A stretch of 57,380 nt of DNA, taken from Nitrospiraceae bacterium. Its GTDB lineage: Bacteria > Nitrospirota > Nitrospiria > Nitrospirales > Nitrospiraceae. A model generated the notes under the pieces. The model did not search any database. It saw nothing but the letters and a program-made list of their open reading frames with translations, and was not told where the DNA came from. This document shows positions 1 to 9,185 of this stretch, piece by piece. The stretch is taken from assembly GCA_035623075.1 (NCBI GenBank), contig DASPUC010000009.1, positions 1 through 57,380 of the forward strand. Direction: 5' to 3'. Numbering within the stretch: the first letter of the stretch is position 1; every line of letters starts with the position of its first letter. Position numbers and translations under genes: made by a program.

Positions 1-139
1 AGCTCACGAACTTCGCCAGCCCCTTGTCCGCGCAGACCTTGGTCAAGGCTGCCGTCAAGGTCGTCTTGCCGTGGTCCACGTGCCCGATTGTCCCGATGTT
101 CACGTGCGGCTTCCGCCGCTCAAATTTCGCCTTCGCCAT
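1..139 (-). CDS. tuf: Elongation factor Tu, N-terminal fragment (runs off the left edge)
   Basis: Reading the minus strand from the ATG at 139 gives about 46 residues starting [16 protein letters not shown] and containing the G1 P-loop GHVDHGKT at residues 19-26, which is diagnostic of the EF-Tu GTPase that delivers aminoacyl-tRNA to the ribosome. An AAGGAG ribosome binding site lies 8 bases upstream. It is the last visible member of a tRNA-Tyr/Gly/Thr/tuf transcription unit, a common bacterial order. The rest of the gene is outside the window. Confidence 0.97.
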   Translation of the reverse strand, partial: MAKAKFERRKPHVNIGTIGHVDHGKTTLTAALTKVCADKGLAKFVS

Positions 140-223
140 ACATCACGCTCCTTGTCAGGACACTGAAGGTTTGATCCCGGCGCGCATAACTTTCAACTCG
201 CTCCGGATCGGGCTAGCTCTGCC

Positions 224-299
224 TGGAGCCCACGACGCGGATCGAACGCGTGACCTCGTCCTTACCAAGGACGTGCTCTACCAACTGAGCTACGTGGGC
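224..299 (-). tRNA. tRNA-Thr (anticodon GGT)
   Basis: The minus strand folds as a complete cloverleaf: acceptor GCCCACG/CGTGGGC, D-arm GCTC/GAGC, anticodon stem CGTCC/GGACG with loop TTGGTAA (anticodon GGT) and T-arm with TTCGATC. The terminal CCA is encoded. It sits between tRNA-Gly and tuf on the same strand. Confidence 0.97.
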
Positions 300-409
300 G
301 TTCCTCGTTAATCGTGAATCGCTATTTGTTAACCGCAAGACAAACCTTCCAGAAAGTTTCACTGGCCCGCTGTTTCACGTTTAACGAATAACGCCTCACG
401 CTCCCCCAT
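300..409. repeat. Imperfect inverted repeat between tRNA-Thr and tRNA-Gly
   Basis: The spacer begins with CGTTAATCGTGAATCG and ends near TTTCACGTTTAACGAATAACG, two tracts of similar vocabulary in opposite orientation that could pair imperfectly in the tRNA precursor. No gene is seen. It could be a processing hairpin or a dispersed intergenic repeat. Confidence 0.4.
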
Positions 410-484
410 TGGAGCGGGCGGTGGGAATTGAACCCACGACAGCCAGCTTGGAAGGCTGGGACTCTACCACTGAGCTACGCCCGC
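410..484 (-). tRNA. tRNA-Gly (anticodon TCC)
   Basis: The minus strand gives acceptor GCGGGCG/CGCCCGC, D-arm GCTC/GAGT, anticodon stem CCAGC/GCTGG with loop CTTCCAA (anticodon TCC, reading GGA/GGG) and T-arm with TTCAATT. CCA is encoded. It is a member of the tRNA-tuf operon. Confidence 0.96.
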
Positions 485-490
485 CCATCG

Positions 491-565
491 TTGAGCGCTG
501 AGTAGTCAGTGCTGAGTTTGAACCATGATGTCCAATTCTCTCAGCACTCACTACTCGACACTCAG
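491..565. repeat. 26-bp inverted repeat between tRNA-Gly and tRNA-Tyr
   Basis: The left arm at 491-516 and right arm at 540-565 are near-perfect inverted copies (both carry CTGAG and GAGTAGT blocks, about 20 of 26 positions pair) around a 23-base loop. In the transcript this would be a long hairpin separating two tRNAs, possibly a processing signal or a dispersed element. Confidence 0.7.
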
Positions 566-585
566 ACCTTACCTGCATCCGGTTT

Positions 586-670
586 TGGTGGGCAGGCAAG
601 GATTCGAACCTTGGAAGACATAAGCCAGCAGATTTACAGTCTGCCCCCTTTGGCCACTTGGGTACCTGCC
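586..670 (-). tRNA. tRNA-Tyr (anticodon GTA)
   Basis: The minus strand encodes an 85-base class II tRNA: acceptor GGCAGGT with near-perfect 3' partner, anticodon loop CTGTAAA (anticodon GTA), long variable arm and T-arm with TTCGAAT. CCA is encoded. It is the first tRNA of the tRNA-Tyr/Gly/Thr/tuf unit. Confidence 0.97.
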
Positions 671-833
671 CAAACTTATGCGCGTGATTTCGTTGACACG
701 AAGAATCATCACGATCTGCTGCTTCTGATCCTTGCAAAACAAGAGTAGGCCTGTCCACCCACAGCTCCCCCTCTCCTTTAAAAAAGGAGATAAATAATGA
801 GCTGCGGAGACAGCTTTGTTCAGGAAACGCTCG

Positions 834-862
834 ATTCTATTGACGAAGTTGCGCGATGTCAA
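834..862 (-). promoter_or_regulatory. Strong sigma70-type promoter for the tRNA-tuf operon
   Basis: On the minus strand, a perfect -35 TTGACA (857-862) is followed after exactly 17 bases by TAGAAT (834-839). It points toward tRNA-Tyr, Gly, Thr and tuf. A short hairpin (CTCCTTT/AAAGGAG, about 774-790) lies between it and tRNA-Tyr. I see no gene in 671-1037; this promoter is its main content. Confidence 0.85.
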
Positions 863-1037
863 GCCCCGATGGCCAAATCTTCAAATTTTTTCTCTTCGGG
901 CCGTCCTGTGAGAGGATCTTCGCGCAATTTGCCTTCGCAACATTCCCTCAGACCCATCAGAGACGCAGACCGAAAATTGAATCTAAGCCTCTGGAATAAT
1001 TTCAGAATCCCGATCGCCCAGAACCGACTCACATATT

Positions 1038-1949
1038 TTATTCGCAGGTGGACTGCACTCTTGAGCGAGTCGCTGTGGAAGCAAGAACTTTCATGGCATC
1101 GCTGACAAGATTAGGAGGAAAACCAAGGGCGGTATCCATCAAGACCTTCGCTTCCTGCCGGGACAGTCGTGACGCAGGGGCGAGAAATCGTTTATGGGTG
1201 ACTCCTCGCTCCGTCGGATCCTCCGGCTCATAATATCCGCGGAGCGTTCCTTCAAAGTCTGCCTCTTTCAAACGGCGCAGCCATTCCTCGCGTTGCTTAC
1301 CTGACTTCATCACCGCACGTCCTGATCCCTTGGTAACATCGAGTTGATTCCATACCACCCACCCAATAAAAACTGCCCAGGTCTCATTGAGGGCCTCCCA
1401 TGATTCGCGGTCCGTCAAGAACCGCTCCTCGGTTTCGGTCTTTCTCTGAACGATTGGCGTAATCAGTACCGTTCCATAGTGACACTGCTGTTGTGCGCGC
1501 GCAAACCTCAGGATCGGCTGTTGCTGAGACTCTGGTGACACCGATTCGGCGGCTGTAACGAGATAGTCGATGTAGGCGTGAAAGAGCTCATGATAGAGTG
1601 TCTCGATTTCCTTATGCGTCATCTGGCCGAGCGGTCGCAAGGTAGCTCCCGCTGCATTGAAGGAAAGCGATCGGTTCAGCACCATGCGATGGTCATCGAG
1701 GTGATACTCCGCTGCAAAGGTTTGCAAATCATCGAACTGGAACCGAATAAACTCCTGCGGAATTGCTCGCAAGAACCTGGTTGGTAATCCAAGCTTATCC
1801 GCTTCTCCAAGCAATTGCGCCCACATTCGTTCATAGGAGACAGCGTGGGTGTCGGCAATCACAAGCTCGGACTGCAACGCACTCATAGACACCAGCAGAA
1901 CAACTGCCAGAAGCCTCCACCTCGCGGGAATTATCGAGCATCGTTTCAT
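1038..1949 (-). CDS. Exported HExxH-motif protein, possible zinc metalloprotease
   Basis: I start this at the ATG at 1949 rather than the in-frame upstream start at 1994, because this begins with a clear signal peptide (MKRCSIIPARWRLLAVVLLV, cleavage probably near IADTHA), giving 303 residues. Residues 120-124 read HELFH inside YHELFHAYIDY, the zinc-binding HExxH pattern of metallopeptidases, and a Glu/Trp-rich helix (LNETWAVFIGW) about 90 residues later could supply a third ligand. No named family is recognised. It probably acts in the periplasm. It lies just downstream of, and on the same strand as, the helicase gene, 77 bases away. Peptidase activity is inferred from the motif alone. Confidence 0.7.
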   Translation of the reverse strand: MKRCSIIPARWRLLAVVLLVSMSALQSELVIADTHAVSYERMWAQLLGEADKLGLPTRFLRAIPQEFIRFQFDDLQTFAAEYHLDDHRMVLNRSLSFNAAGATLRPLGQMTHKEIETLYHELFHAYIDYLVTAAESVSPESQQQPILRFARAQQQCHYGTVLITPIVQRKTETEERFLTDRESWEALNETWAVFIGWVVWNQLDVTKGSGRAVMKSGKQREEWLRRLKEADFEGTLRGYYEPEDPTERGVTHKRFLAPASRLSRQEAKVLMDTALGFPPNLVSDAMKVLASTATRSRVQSTCE

Positions 1950-2026
1950 GGGATGAGCACTGTATACTGTATAAGGACCGAGGCATCCGATCACACCAGC
2001 CTCTGATCCGCAATTGACGCTCGTAA

Positions 2027-4051
2027 CTAGTATCGGCTGTGATAGTCACCCCAGCCAGAGCGTTGGTCTTCCTCAACCAGTGTGAGCTGGTCAAACAGCG
2101 CCGGAGAGACATGGTCCAGGAATCGCGTGGGCTTCGACAGGAGCATGCCGCTACCTTTGTCGAAGACATTGATTGGATACGTCAGGTAGAGATACCGCTT
2201 GGCTCTCGTCACCGCTACGTAAAAGAGACGCCGTTCCTCCTCTAATTCTTCATCCGTGACGAACGAATAGGGGGAGGGGAACTTGCCATCGACGAGCCAG
2301 ATCACGAACACACATTGCCATTCCAAGCCTTTCGCCGAATGGATGGTGGAGAGAACAAGCTGCTCGTCATCGCGATTAGGTGCCTCGACACTAGTCACAC
2401 TTCCGTCTGGCGGTTCCAAGGCAAGATCTGAGAGAAACTCATCCACTCCCGGATAGCCTGCCGCGATGGTCTGCAAATGGTCGAGGTCCCTCGTTCTCTT
2501 GGGATAATCGTCGTACTGTTCCTTTAAGATCGGGAAATAATACTCGTAGATCTGGCTCACCTTCTCAGCTGGTCCGACATTCTGGGCCTTGGTCAAACTC
2601 TCAAGGGTGAGCGACAAACTCTTTAAGCCTGCTCCGGATCTCCCTCCGACCTCGCGAAGCACTCGGTAAGGCTCGTCTGATTTCACAAGGGCCGCGAGCA
2701 GATCCTTCACTTTCTTCGGTCCGACACCTTCGATCAGCATGAGCACGCGATGCCAACTCACCGTATCAAGAGGATTGACCACGACTCGCAGATGCGCCAA
2801 CAAATCCTTCACGTGTGCCGTCTCAATGAACTTCACCCCGCCGCGCTTGACAAAAGGCAGCCCGTGGCGTGACAGCTCGATTTCCAGATCGAACGAATGA
2901 AAGCTCGAGCGAAACAGCACCGCTACTTCATCGAGAGGCACTCCTTCCTCTCGCAACTCTAGAATGCGCTGTGCGACGAATCGAGATTGCGCGTGTTCAC
3001 CGGTCGCTTCCGCGAGTGCTGGAGGCGGCCCTTCAAGTTTTCTCGTAAATAGATGCTTGGTGTACTTCTCCGGCGCCGCATCGATGATCGCGTTGGCAAG
3101 ATGTAAGATCGGCTGCGTGCTGCGATAGTTTTCTTCGAGTTTATAAATGACCGCTCCGGGAAAGAGAGACGGGAACTCCATAATATTCCTGAACGTCGCA
3201 CCGCGGAACGCATAAATCGATTGCGAATCATCGCCAACCACCATCACGTTCTGGTGCGTGGCTGCGAGTAGGCGAATCAACTCTCCCTGCAAACGGTTTG
3301 TGTCTTGATACTCGTCGACGAGAATATACCGGTACAACGAGGCGATAGACTGTCTCGCCATATCATGCTGCATCAGCAGCTGCCGCAGCAGCACAAGTAA
3401 GTCGTCATAATCCACCAGTTGCTTCTGACGTTTGGCCGTCTGATATCCCTGCTTAAGCCGGTCCAGGTCATCAAGATGATCGGCAAAATGGCTAAACTCC
3501 TCCAGCAGGATTTCATCGAGCGGGCGCAGTGTATTTTCAGCCTTGCTAAAGATCTCGGCGATAGTCCCCTTCCGTGGAAACCGCTTGTCTTTTTCATTGA
3601 GCCCGAGCTGAGACCGGACCAGAGCGATGAGGTCCTCAGCATCACTTCGGTCGAGGATGGTAAAACCCGGCTCGAGACCGATCTGGCGACCAAATCGCCT
3701 GAGCAACGTATTGGCGACCGAGTGAAACGTGCCTCCGCAGACACGCTCGCTGCGCCCCCCGATCAGCGCTCCCACACGCTCAAGCATCTCCTGCGCGGAT
3801 TTCCGGGTAAAGGTCAGTAACAGGATGCTGGCAGGATCCACACCCGAGTCGATTAAATAGGCAACGCGGTACACCAGCGTTCGAGTTTTGCCGCTGCCAG
3901 CGCCAGCGATCACGAGCGCCGGTCCGTCGCCGGCCGTCACCGCCGCATGTTGTTGGGGGTTCAACTCCGCCGCGTAGTTGATTGAAAGCCGTCGCGGTGT
4001 CGCCTCATCCGACGAACGCTTCAGTACATAGGGAGTAATATTTCGGCTCAT
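2027..4051 (-). CDS. UvrD/PcrA/Rep-type ATP-dependent DNA helicase (superfamily 1A)
   Basis: A 674-residue protein with all SF1 helicase motifs in order: Q-motif LNPQQHAAV, Walker A AGAGSGKT, Walker B with ILVDEYQDTN, motif III GDDSQSIYAFRGA, motif IV LEENYRST, motif V STIHSAKGLEW and motif VI FYVAVTRAK. Such enzymes translocate 3'-5' on single-stranded DNA in repair and replication restart. The start at 4051 (MSRNITPYV) is preferred over the upstream in-frame start at 4165, because a good promoter at 4077-4105 lies between them. Length matches PcrA/Rep; which of uvrD, pcrA or rep it is cannot be decided here. Confidence 0.93.
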   Translation of the reverse strand: MSRNITPYVLKRSSDEATPRRLSINYAAELNPQQHAAVTAGDGPALVIAGAGSGKTRTLVYRVAYLIDSGVDPASILLLTFTRKSAQEMLERVGALIGGRSERVCGGTFHSVANTLLRRFGRQIGLEPGFTILDRSDAEDLIALVRSQLGLNEKDKRFPRKGTIAEIFSKAENTLRPLDEILLEEFSHFADHLDDLDRLKQGYQTAKRQKQLVDYDDLLVLLRQLLMQHDMARQSIASLYRYILVDEYQDTNRLQGELIRLLAATHQNVMVVGDDSQSIYAFRGATFRNIMEFPSLFPGAVIYKLEENYRSTQPILHLANAIIDAAPEKYTKHLFTRKLEGPPPALAEATGEHAQSRFVAQRILELREEGVPLDEVAVLFRSSFHSFDLEIELSRHGLPFVKRGGVKFIETAHVKDLLAHLRVVVNPLDTVSWHRVLMLIEGVGPKKVKDLLAALVKSDEPYRVLREVGGRSGAGLKSLSLTLESLTKAQNVGPAEKVSQIYEYYFPILKEQYDDYPKRTRDLDHLQTIAAGYPGVDEFLSDLALEPPDGSVTSVEAPNRDDEQLVLSTIHSAKGLEWQCVFVIWLVDGKFPSPYSFVTDEELEEERRLFYVAVTRAKRYLYLTYPINVFDKGSGMLLSKPTRFLDHVSPALFDQLTLVEEDQRSGWGDYHSRY

Positions 4052-4076
4052 GTCAATAATCAGGAAGTAGTCGCGC

Positions 4077-4105
4077 TGTATAACATACCACCCAGTGTCT
4101 TTCAA
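4077..4105 (-). promoter_or_regulatory. Predicted sigma70 promoter of the helicase gene
   Basis: On the minus strand, TTGAAA (4100-4105) and TATACA (4077-4082) are separated by 17 bases, ending 26 bases before the chosen ATG at 4051. It supports the shorter helicase start. Confidence 0.65.
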
Positions 4106-4184
4106 CGAACAGTCGATGGACAAGGAGGAGAAGGTAGCAAATGCGGTCAGCAGCTGACGCAACAATTGATCATGGGGGCGCCCC

Positions 4185-4214
4185 TTGGAGACTCAAGCGG
4201 GACTTGTATATAAT
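4185..4214 (+). promoter_or_regulatory. Predicted sigma70 promoter of the 4239 gene
   Basis: TTGGAG (4185-4190), an 18-base spacer and a perfect TATAAT (4209-4214) lie 25 bases upstream of the ATG at 4239. The possible TTG start at 4185 is the -35 element itself, which argues for the downstream ATG. Confidence 0.6.
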
Positions 4215-4238
4215 GATGACGTTTATCACGAGGGCGTA

Positions 4239-5093
4239 ATGTCAGCCACAAAAAGTGCCTACAGCCCGCAACTTCGCACGATTGCCGAATTGATGCTCGC
4301 CGTGGCGGGGGAGTCCGTAACCATGATGAAACGGAATGCACCCCAACTGGCATTGAAGCTCAAGCGTCAAACCGAATGGAAAATCTATTTGGAATTCCTC
4401 AAGGTCATGTTTAATCTGACTGATCGCTTGTCAGTCCTACATGTCCCTCTCAAAGACCAACCGGAATTCATGAACGACCTGGAAGACGCCGTCGCGCTGC
4501 AGTTAAAAACCGTCCTCGAGCCCGCGTTCGCATCCGGCGCCGACCAGACAGAAATTATGCTGACCATCAGCGGAGCCGTGGCGGAGAGCCGTCAGACCTA
4601 CGAGAAATATCGATTTCTGATCACCGAGGACAGGACCGCCAAAAACGATCTCTTGAAAGATTTTGGCGATCGTGTTGCTGATGTCATGGGCGCTGCGGGT
4701 GACGGGCAGGTCTCTTCTGCCGCAACACTCTGCGTCAGCGCTGTCATTCCAGCTCTTACGTCCATCTTGGCTGGCGACGCCCCGCCAACCCAAGACGCTT
4801 CGCAGGTGATTCAGAATCAGTCGTCAAGCCCAACTGAAAAGCCGGCGGCCTCGATTCCCAAAGGCCCCATCGGCAACGAAATCAAACTCGTCAGCGTGAT
4901 GTCCAGCGTCGCCGGAGAAGAAGTGGAAACCCGATGGGGCCTCCATCCGCGATTCCGCCAGGATTTGAAACCGGACGAAGTCCAGCAGTTGACTAAACTG
5001 ATGAACCGAGTTGCGAAAATCCTTGGCGAACGCTATGCCAGCGTGGCATTCTCCGATGAGTGGGCGTCATGGCATAAGGCCGGTCACGCCTAG
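4239..5093 (+). CDS. Conserved hypothetical protein, soluble, mostly helical
   Basis: A 284-residue protein beginning MSATKSAYSPQ with a GAGGG ribosome binding site just upstream. It has no signal peptide or membrane segment. The N-terminal two thirds is helix-rich (motifs such as LKLKRQTEWKIYLEFLKVMF), then comes a low-complexity Pro/Ser/Gln linker around residues 185-215 and a C-terminal part rich in charged residues. I do not recognise the family. It is transcribed divergently from the helicase gene and lies 61 bases upstream of glgP, so it may be co-transcribed with glycogen metabolism, but nothing in the protein shows this. Confidence 0.75.
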   Translation: MSATKSAYSPQLRTIAELMLAVAGESVTMMKRNAPQLALKLKRQTEWKIYLEFLKVMFNLTDRLSVLHVPLKDQPEFMNDLEDAVALQLKTVLEPAFASGADQTEIMLTISGAVAESRQTYEKYRFLITEDRTAKNDLLKDFGDRVADVMGAAGDGQVSSAATLCVSAVIPALTSILAGDAPPTQDASQVIQNQSSSPTEKPAASIPKGPIGNEIKLVSVMSSVAGEEVETRWGLHPRFRQDLKPDEVQQLTKLMNRVAKILGERYASVAFSDEWASWHKAGHA

Positions 5094-5154
5094 TCGTACT
5101 CACCTCTGAACGTGACGCATTTCTTGTCTCACTGACACACGACAGGGAGGTTTC

Positions 5155-7314
5155 GTGGACAGCCAACATCAGACAGTATCTCTTCCGAACGGCTTTCCGT
5201 CCGGATTGACGCGTCTGTCGGAGCTCGCACAGAACTTATGGTGGAGTTGGACTCCTGAAGCGCGGCGGCTCTTTGAAGTGATCGACCCGACCCTCTGGGT
5301 CCTTTGTCACCACAACCCCGTCAAGCTCCTAACCGAGGTGAAGCCGGAGCGTCTCACGCAGCTAGCCGAAGATCCAAGTTATGTGCGTCAGTATTCGGCC
5401 GTGCTGAAACTGTTCGACCAGTACCACCGGAACGGACGGAGTTGGTTCAAGTCGCAGCACCCCGAGTTAGCCGATGCCACGGTCGCGTATTTCTCCGCCG
5501 AATTCGGACTCCATAGTTCTATTCCGATCTACAGCGGCGGTCTGGGAATCTTGGCGGGTGACCATTGCAAGGAGGCCAGCGACCTGGGTGTCCCACTGGT
5601 CGGAATCGGGTTTATGTACCCGCAAGGCTATTTCCGACAACGAATCACCGCGGAAGGGTGGCAAGAAGCCGCCTATGCCCCGTTCGATCGAGATGACTCG
5701 CCTATCCGTCCAGCCCTCACACCATCAGGTACTCCATGTCGAATCACCGTCGAGATGGGAGATCGAATTGTCGCGGCCATTGTCTGGAAAGTGCTCGTCG
5801 GTCGAGTCGCGCTCTATCTGATCGACACGGACGTACCGGAGAATAATCCGGAAAATCGTGCGCTCTCGGCCCGCCTATACGGAGGCGATCAAGAAATCCG
5901 GCTGTGCCAGGAAATTCTCCTGGGCATCGGAGGCGTCCGCTTACTCCGCACATTGGGGATCAACCCGACCGTTTGGCACGCCAATGAAGGCCATTCGGCG
6001 TTCTTGACGCTCGAGCGAGTGCGCGAGCTCGTCCAAAAGGGTCGGTCGCACGCCGAAGCGAGCGATACGGTTCGCCAGAGTACCGTGTTTACGACTCACA
6101 CGCCGGTCCCTGCCGGCCACGATGTGTTTCCCCATCACCTGATGGATCGGTACTTCAAGGGCTATTGGGAACAGATCGGCTTGTCTCGGGATGAATTTCT
6201 CCGACTCGGGGACAGCCCGAATTCGCATCAACAAGGATTTAACATGACCGCCCTGGCAATCCGACTTTCGGCCAACGTGAACGGAGTAAGCCGTGAACAT
6301 GGGCGTGTCACCCGTGAGATGTGGCAACATTTTTGGCCCGGATTGGCGATCGATCTGGTACCGATTCGGAGCGTCACCAACGGTGTTCATGCCCCCACAT
6401 GGATTGCGGCGGAAGTCAGTCAGCTCTACGGGAAATACCTAGGCGTGGATTGGGTCGACAAATGCGACGACTCGGCGGTCTGGCAACGTGTATTGGATAT
6501 TCCGGATCACGAACTCTGGGCCGTTCGTCAAACGATGAAGCGCAAATTGATGAGCTTCATCCGGGAACGGGCTCGAAGCGGATGGATGCAGGGACACCTG
6601 CAAGCCACGCAAGTGCTGAGCCGCGGCACTTTGCTCGACCCCGAAGCCCTCACGATCGGCTTCGCGAGACGGTTTGCCACCTACAAACGCGCCACCTTAC
6701 TCTTTCGAGACCTCGAACGACTCAAACGTCTGCTGCAGAATCAGTGGCGACCCGTTCAACTCGTTTTTGCCGGCAAGGCTCATCCCGCCGATGAACCGGG
6801 ACGCTATTTTATTCATGAGGTGCTGAGCTTCTGCCATGACCACAAGTTGGGAGGCCATGTCGCATTCGTGGAAGACTACGATATGCACATGGCCAAGTTC
6901 TTGGTCCAAGGCGTGGACGTGTGGCTGAACACCCCGCGATATCCGATGGAAGCCAGCGGGACAAGCGGCCAAAAGGCAGCGCTCAACGGGGTCTTACACT
7001 TCAGCGTCTTGGACGGCTGGTGGGACGAAGGCTACAACGGCGCGAACGGCTGGGCACTCGAACCCCTCACTGGAAGTCAGGACGTGCAGGCTCAGGATTC
7101 CCACGATGCGGAACAAATGTACCGTCTCTTAGAACAGGAAACGGTACCGCTGTACTATCAGCGGGATCTGGACGGAATCCCTCGTGGATGGATTCAACTC
7201 ATCAAAGAAAGCCTCCGCACTGTCGCTCCTCGCTTCTGCACGAAACGGATGGTGAAGGAATACGTGAATACTCTCTACGCGTCCGCCATGGTACGCACTC
7301 CGTCGGCATGGTGA
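5155..7314 (+). CDS. glgP: Alpha-glucan (glycogen/maltodextrin) phosphorylase, GT35
   Basis: Starts at GTG 5155 behind a GGGAGG ribosome binding site; 719 residues. This enzyme removes glucose-1-phosphate from alpha-1,4-glucans using pyridoxal phosphate. The phosphorylase active-site block is near residues 600-615 (EASGTSGQKAALNG, followed by DGWWDEGYNG), and the glycine-rich substrate loop appears as YSGGLGILAGDHCK. The length and N-terminal DUF3417-like start (LSELAQNLWWSW) match the short Thermotoga/archaeal-type phosphorylases rather than the 800-residue E. coli type. With malQ at 23.5-25.8 kb it suggests storage-glucan turnover. The HEAT-repeat gene overlaps its end. Confidence 0.95.
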   Translation: MDSQHQTVSLPNGFPSGLTRLSELAQNLWWSWTPEARRLFEVIDPTLWVLCHHNPVKLLTEVKPERLTQLAEDPSYVRQYSAVLKLFDQYHRNGRSWFKSQHPELADATVAYFSAEFGLHSSIPIYSGGLGILAGDHCKEASDLGVPLVGIGFMYPQGYFRQRITAEGWQEAAYAPFDRDDSPIRPALTPSGTPCRITVEMGDRIVAAIVWKVLVGRVALYLIDTDVPENNPENRALSARLYGGDQEIRLCQEILLGIGGVRLLRTLGINPTVWHANEGHSAFLTLERVRELVQKGRSHAEASDTVRQSTVFTTHTPVPAGHDVFPHHLMDRYFKGYWEQIGLSRDEFLRLGDSPNSHQQGFNMTALAIRLSANVNGVSREHGRVTREMWQHFWPGLAIDLVPIRSVTNGVHAPTWIAAEVSQLYGKYLGVDWVDKCDDSAVWQRVLDIPDHELWAVRQTMKRKLMSFIRERARSGWMQGHLQATQVLSRGTLLDPEALTIGFARRFATYKRATLLFRDLERLKRLLQNQWRPVQLVFAGKAHPADEPGRYFIHEVLSFCHDHKLGGHVAFVEDYDMHMAKFLVQGVDVWLNTPRYPMEASGTSGQKAALNGVLHFSVLDGWWDEGYNGANGWALEPLTGSQDVQAQDSHDAEQMYRLLEQETVPLYYQRDLDGIPRGWIQLIKESLRTVAPRFCTKRMVKEYVNTLYASAMVRTPSAW

Positions 7315-8711
7315 GCGACAGCCAGCCGACACCTCCCTCACCGATGCGTTTGCGGGTAGTCGTATACAGCCTGCTCTGTATTGATTTCCTCGCTGCCATC
7401 GTTTCAGCTCCCGCGTTGTACGCTGCAGACCCAGCCGTCACGGCCATAGAACGTGACGCGAACAGGGCCTTCAACAATTCGGACTACGACCTGGTTCTGG
7501 AACTGTGGCGCTCCGTTCCCGCTTCGTCACAACCTTCAAAGCCGTTTCTCCGACTCGTGTTCCAGAGTTTTCTGAAACTAGGGCATCCGGAAGACGCCTT
7601 TGTGATTTACCAACGGTTAGTTCCGTCAGACCAACCAGATGATCCCGTTCTCTTGAGGGCTGTGGCCCTCAGCATGCTCACGAGCCATGTACGTGACCCC
7701 AAAGAGCATGTGCGAATCGCTGCTTTTACGACTCTTGCAGAACTTGGCCTAAAAGAAACGCGGCCCGTGCTGGAGGACGGCCTCCTCGACACGTCGGTCA
7801 TGGTACGTGCGCGTGCGGTGGAAGCCATCGGCAAAGCCGGTCTGGCCAAGACGTCCGGCCCTGTGCGCAGAGTACTTCAGGATGAGATGCCGGCCGTTCG
7901 TATTGCAGCCATGAACGCGTTGGGTGACGCAGGGGCCACGGACATCATTCCCCGTCTGATGGAAGTTGCAAGAAACGAGGACAGCCCCGAGGGTATCTTT
8001 GCCTACGCAGCGCTGTACCAACTTGGCAAACGCGATATGCTCGTGGACATCACTTCCGCTGCAACGTTACCGGACCCGGAACTCCGCATGGCGGCATTCG
8101 GGGTCCTGGGCCGGCTGAGACACCCCTCGAGTGCCGCGGTCCTGGCTCACGGGGTCTATGACCCGGAGCCGTCGGTGCGTGCCTTCGCCGCAGGCGCTCT
8201 AGGTGAATACGGAAAAGCCGATGGCGTGGCTCCTCTGACGCATGCATTAGGCGACGAAGTCGCTCGAGTGCGAGGGGTCGCCGCGGTCAGCCTAGGGCGA
8301 CTGGGTGTGCGCGATACGCGTCCCTTGCTCCAGGCACTGCTTCGAGATCCGAGCATGCACGTGCGTGCCGGCGCAGTCGAAGGACTTCTTCGGCTCGAGG
8401 ATACCTCCGTTTTCTTGATCGTCACCGATCTTGCTCGCCACCCCGATCCCTCAGTCCGCGCTGCGACCGCCCAGGCCTTAGGCGCGACGTCCGACAAACA
8501 GGGCTTGGCAATTCTCCAAACCCTCTTACAAGACCAGCAGCCGCAACCACGACTCGCGGCTGCAAAAGCGCTTGGGAAAGTATCCGGTACCGTGGTACCG
8601 TGGCTTAAGAGAGGGCTTCAGGATTCGGACGAAGCGGTTCGTCTGACGGTGGCTGGCAGTCTGATCCAACAGCTATCGCATACTCCAAAGCCGATGCCAC
8701 GTCGTTCGTAG
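7308..8711 (+). CDS. Exported HEAT-repeat protein
   Basis: The ATG at 7308 overlaps the glgP stop codon by seven bases, which suggests translational coupling; an internal ATG at 7344 (MRLRVVVYSLLC) would start right at the signal peptide. The mature part opens with a TPR-like stretch (residues about 55-105), followed by about ten HEAT/PBS-lyase-like repeats of roughly 31 residues (recurring VRAxAxxALGxLG patterns) to the C-terminus. Such solenoids are protein-binding scaffolds, probably in the periplasm or at the envelope. No catalytic motif is seen. The reading frame stays open far upstream through glgP, but that part is a shadow. Confidence 0.82.
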   Translation: MVSDSQPTPPSPMRLRVVVYSLLCIDFLAAIVSAPALYAADPAVTAIERDANRAFNNSDYDLVLELWRSVPASSQPSKPFLRLVFQSFLKLGHPEDAFVIYQRLVPSDQPDDPVLLRAVALSMLTSHVRDPKEHVRIAAFTTLAELGLKETRPVLEDGLLDTSVMVRARAVEAIGKAGLAKTSGPVRRVLQDEMPAVRIAAMNALGDAGATDIIPRLMEVARNEDSPEGIFAYAALYQLGKRDMLVDITSAATLPDPELRMAAFGVLGRLRHPSSAAVLAHGVYDPEPSVRAFAAGALGEYGKADGVAPLTHALGDEVARVRGVAAVSLGRLGVRDTRPLLQALLRDPSMHVRAGAVEGLLRLEDTSVFLIVTDLARHPDPSVRAATAQALGATSDKQGLAILQTLLQDQQPQPRLAAAKALGKVSGTVVPWLKRGLQDSDEAVRLTVAGSLIQQLSHTPKPMPRRS

Positions 8712-8722
8712 AAAGGAGCACC

Positions 8723-9178
8723 ATGCTCAAGGCCTTCGCCATCATTGCGCTGGCTATCGGCTCGTTCGGAATAGGATTTTACTTCGGACAGCGCCCGGTA
8801 GGTACCTTGCAAAATACGATCTCTGACTTACAGCAGTCCATCAAAGACCTGTCGCGGAACGTCTTCGATACCACAATGGGAATCGAGCGAGACCTTCGAC
8901 GACGCCAGGGTCTACTCGACACGAAAGCGCACATTGTCCAGGCAAAAGCGGATCTCGTTGACAAAAACCTCGGAGAAGCCGCCAAGGAACTGGCGGAGGC
9001 AGCCGACGGCCTGGAGAACGTCACAAAAGGAAGCAAGCAAGACGAGTCTGTCTTTGCGGTCAGAGCGTTGGTGGGTTCCCTCAGGGAAGTCAGACTGGAA
9101 ATTTCGATGGGTAAAACGGTGTCGATAAAAAAACTCGACGAACTCCTGCATGAAGTCGACCGGCAGTTGAACAAATGA
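8723..9178 (+). CDS. Membrane-anchored coiled-coil protein, unknown function
   Basis: A 151-residue protein with an AAAGGAG ribosome binding site. Residues 4-22 form a single glycine-rich membrane segment (AFAIIALAIGSFGIGFYFGQ) with a short cytoplasmic or signal-anchor start. The rest is heptad-like and charged (SDLQQSIKDLSRN, KADLVDKNLGEAAKELAEAADGLENV), consistent with a coiled coil projecting from the membrane. It lies 11 bases after the HEAT protein and probably ends the glgP operon. No family is recognised. Confidence 0.78.
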   Translation: MLKAFAIIALAIGSFGIGFYFGQRPVGTLQNTISDLQQSIKDLSRNVFDTTMGIERDLRRRQGLLDTKAHIVQAKADLVDKNLGEAAKELAEAADGLENVTKGSKQDESVFAVRALVGSLREVRLEISMGKTVSIKKLDELLHEVDRQLNK

Positions 9179-9185
9179 GGGAGTG

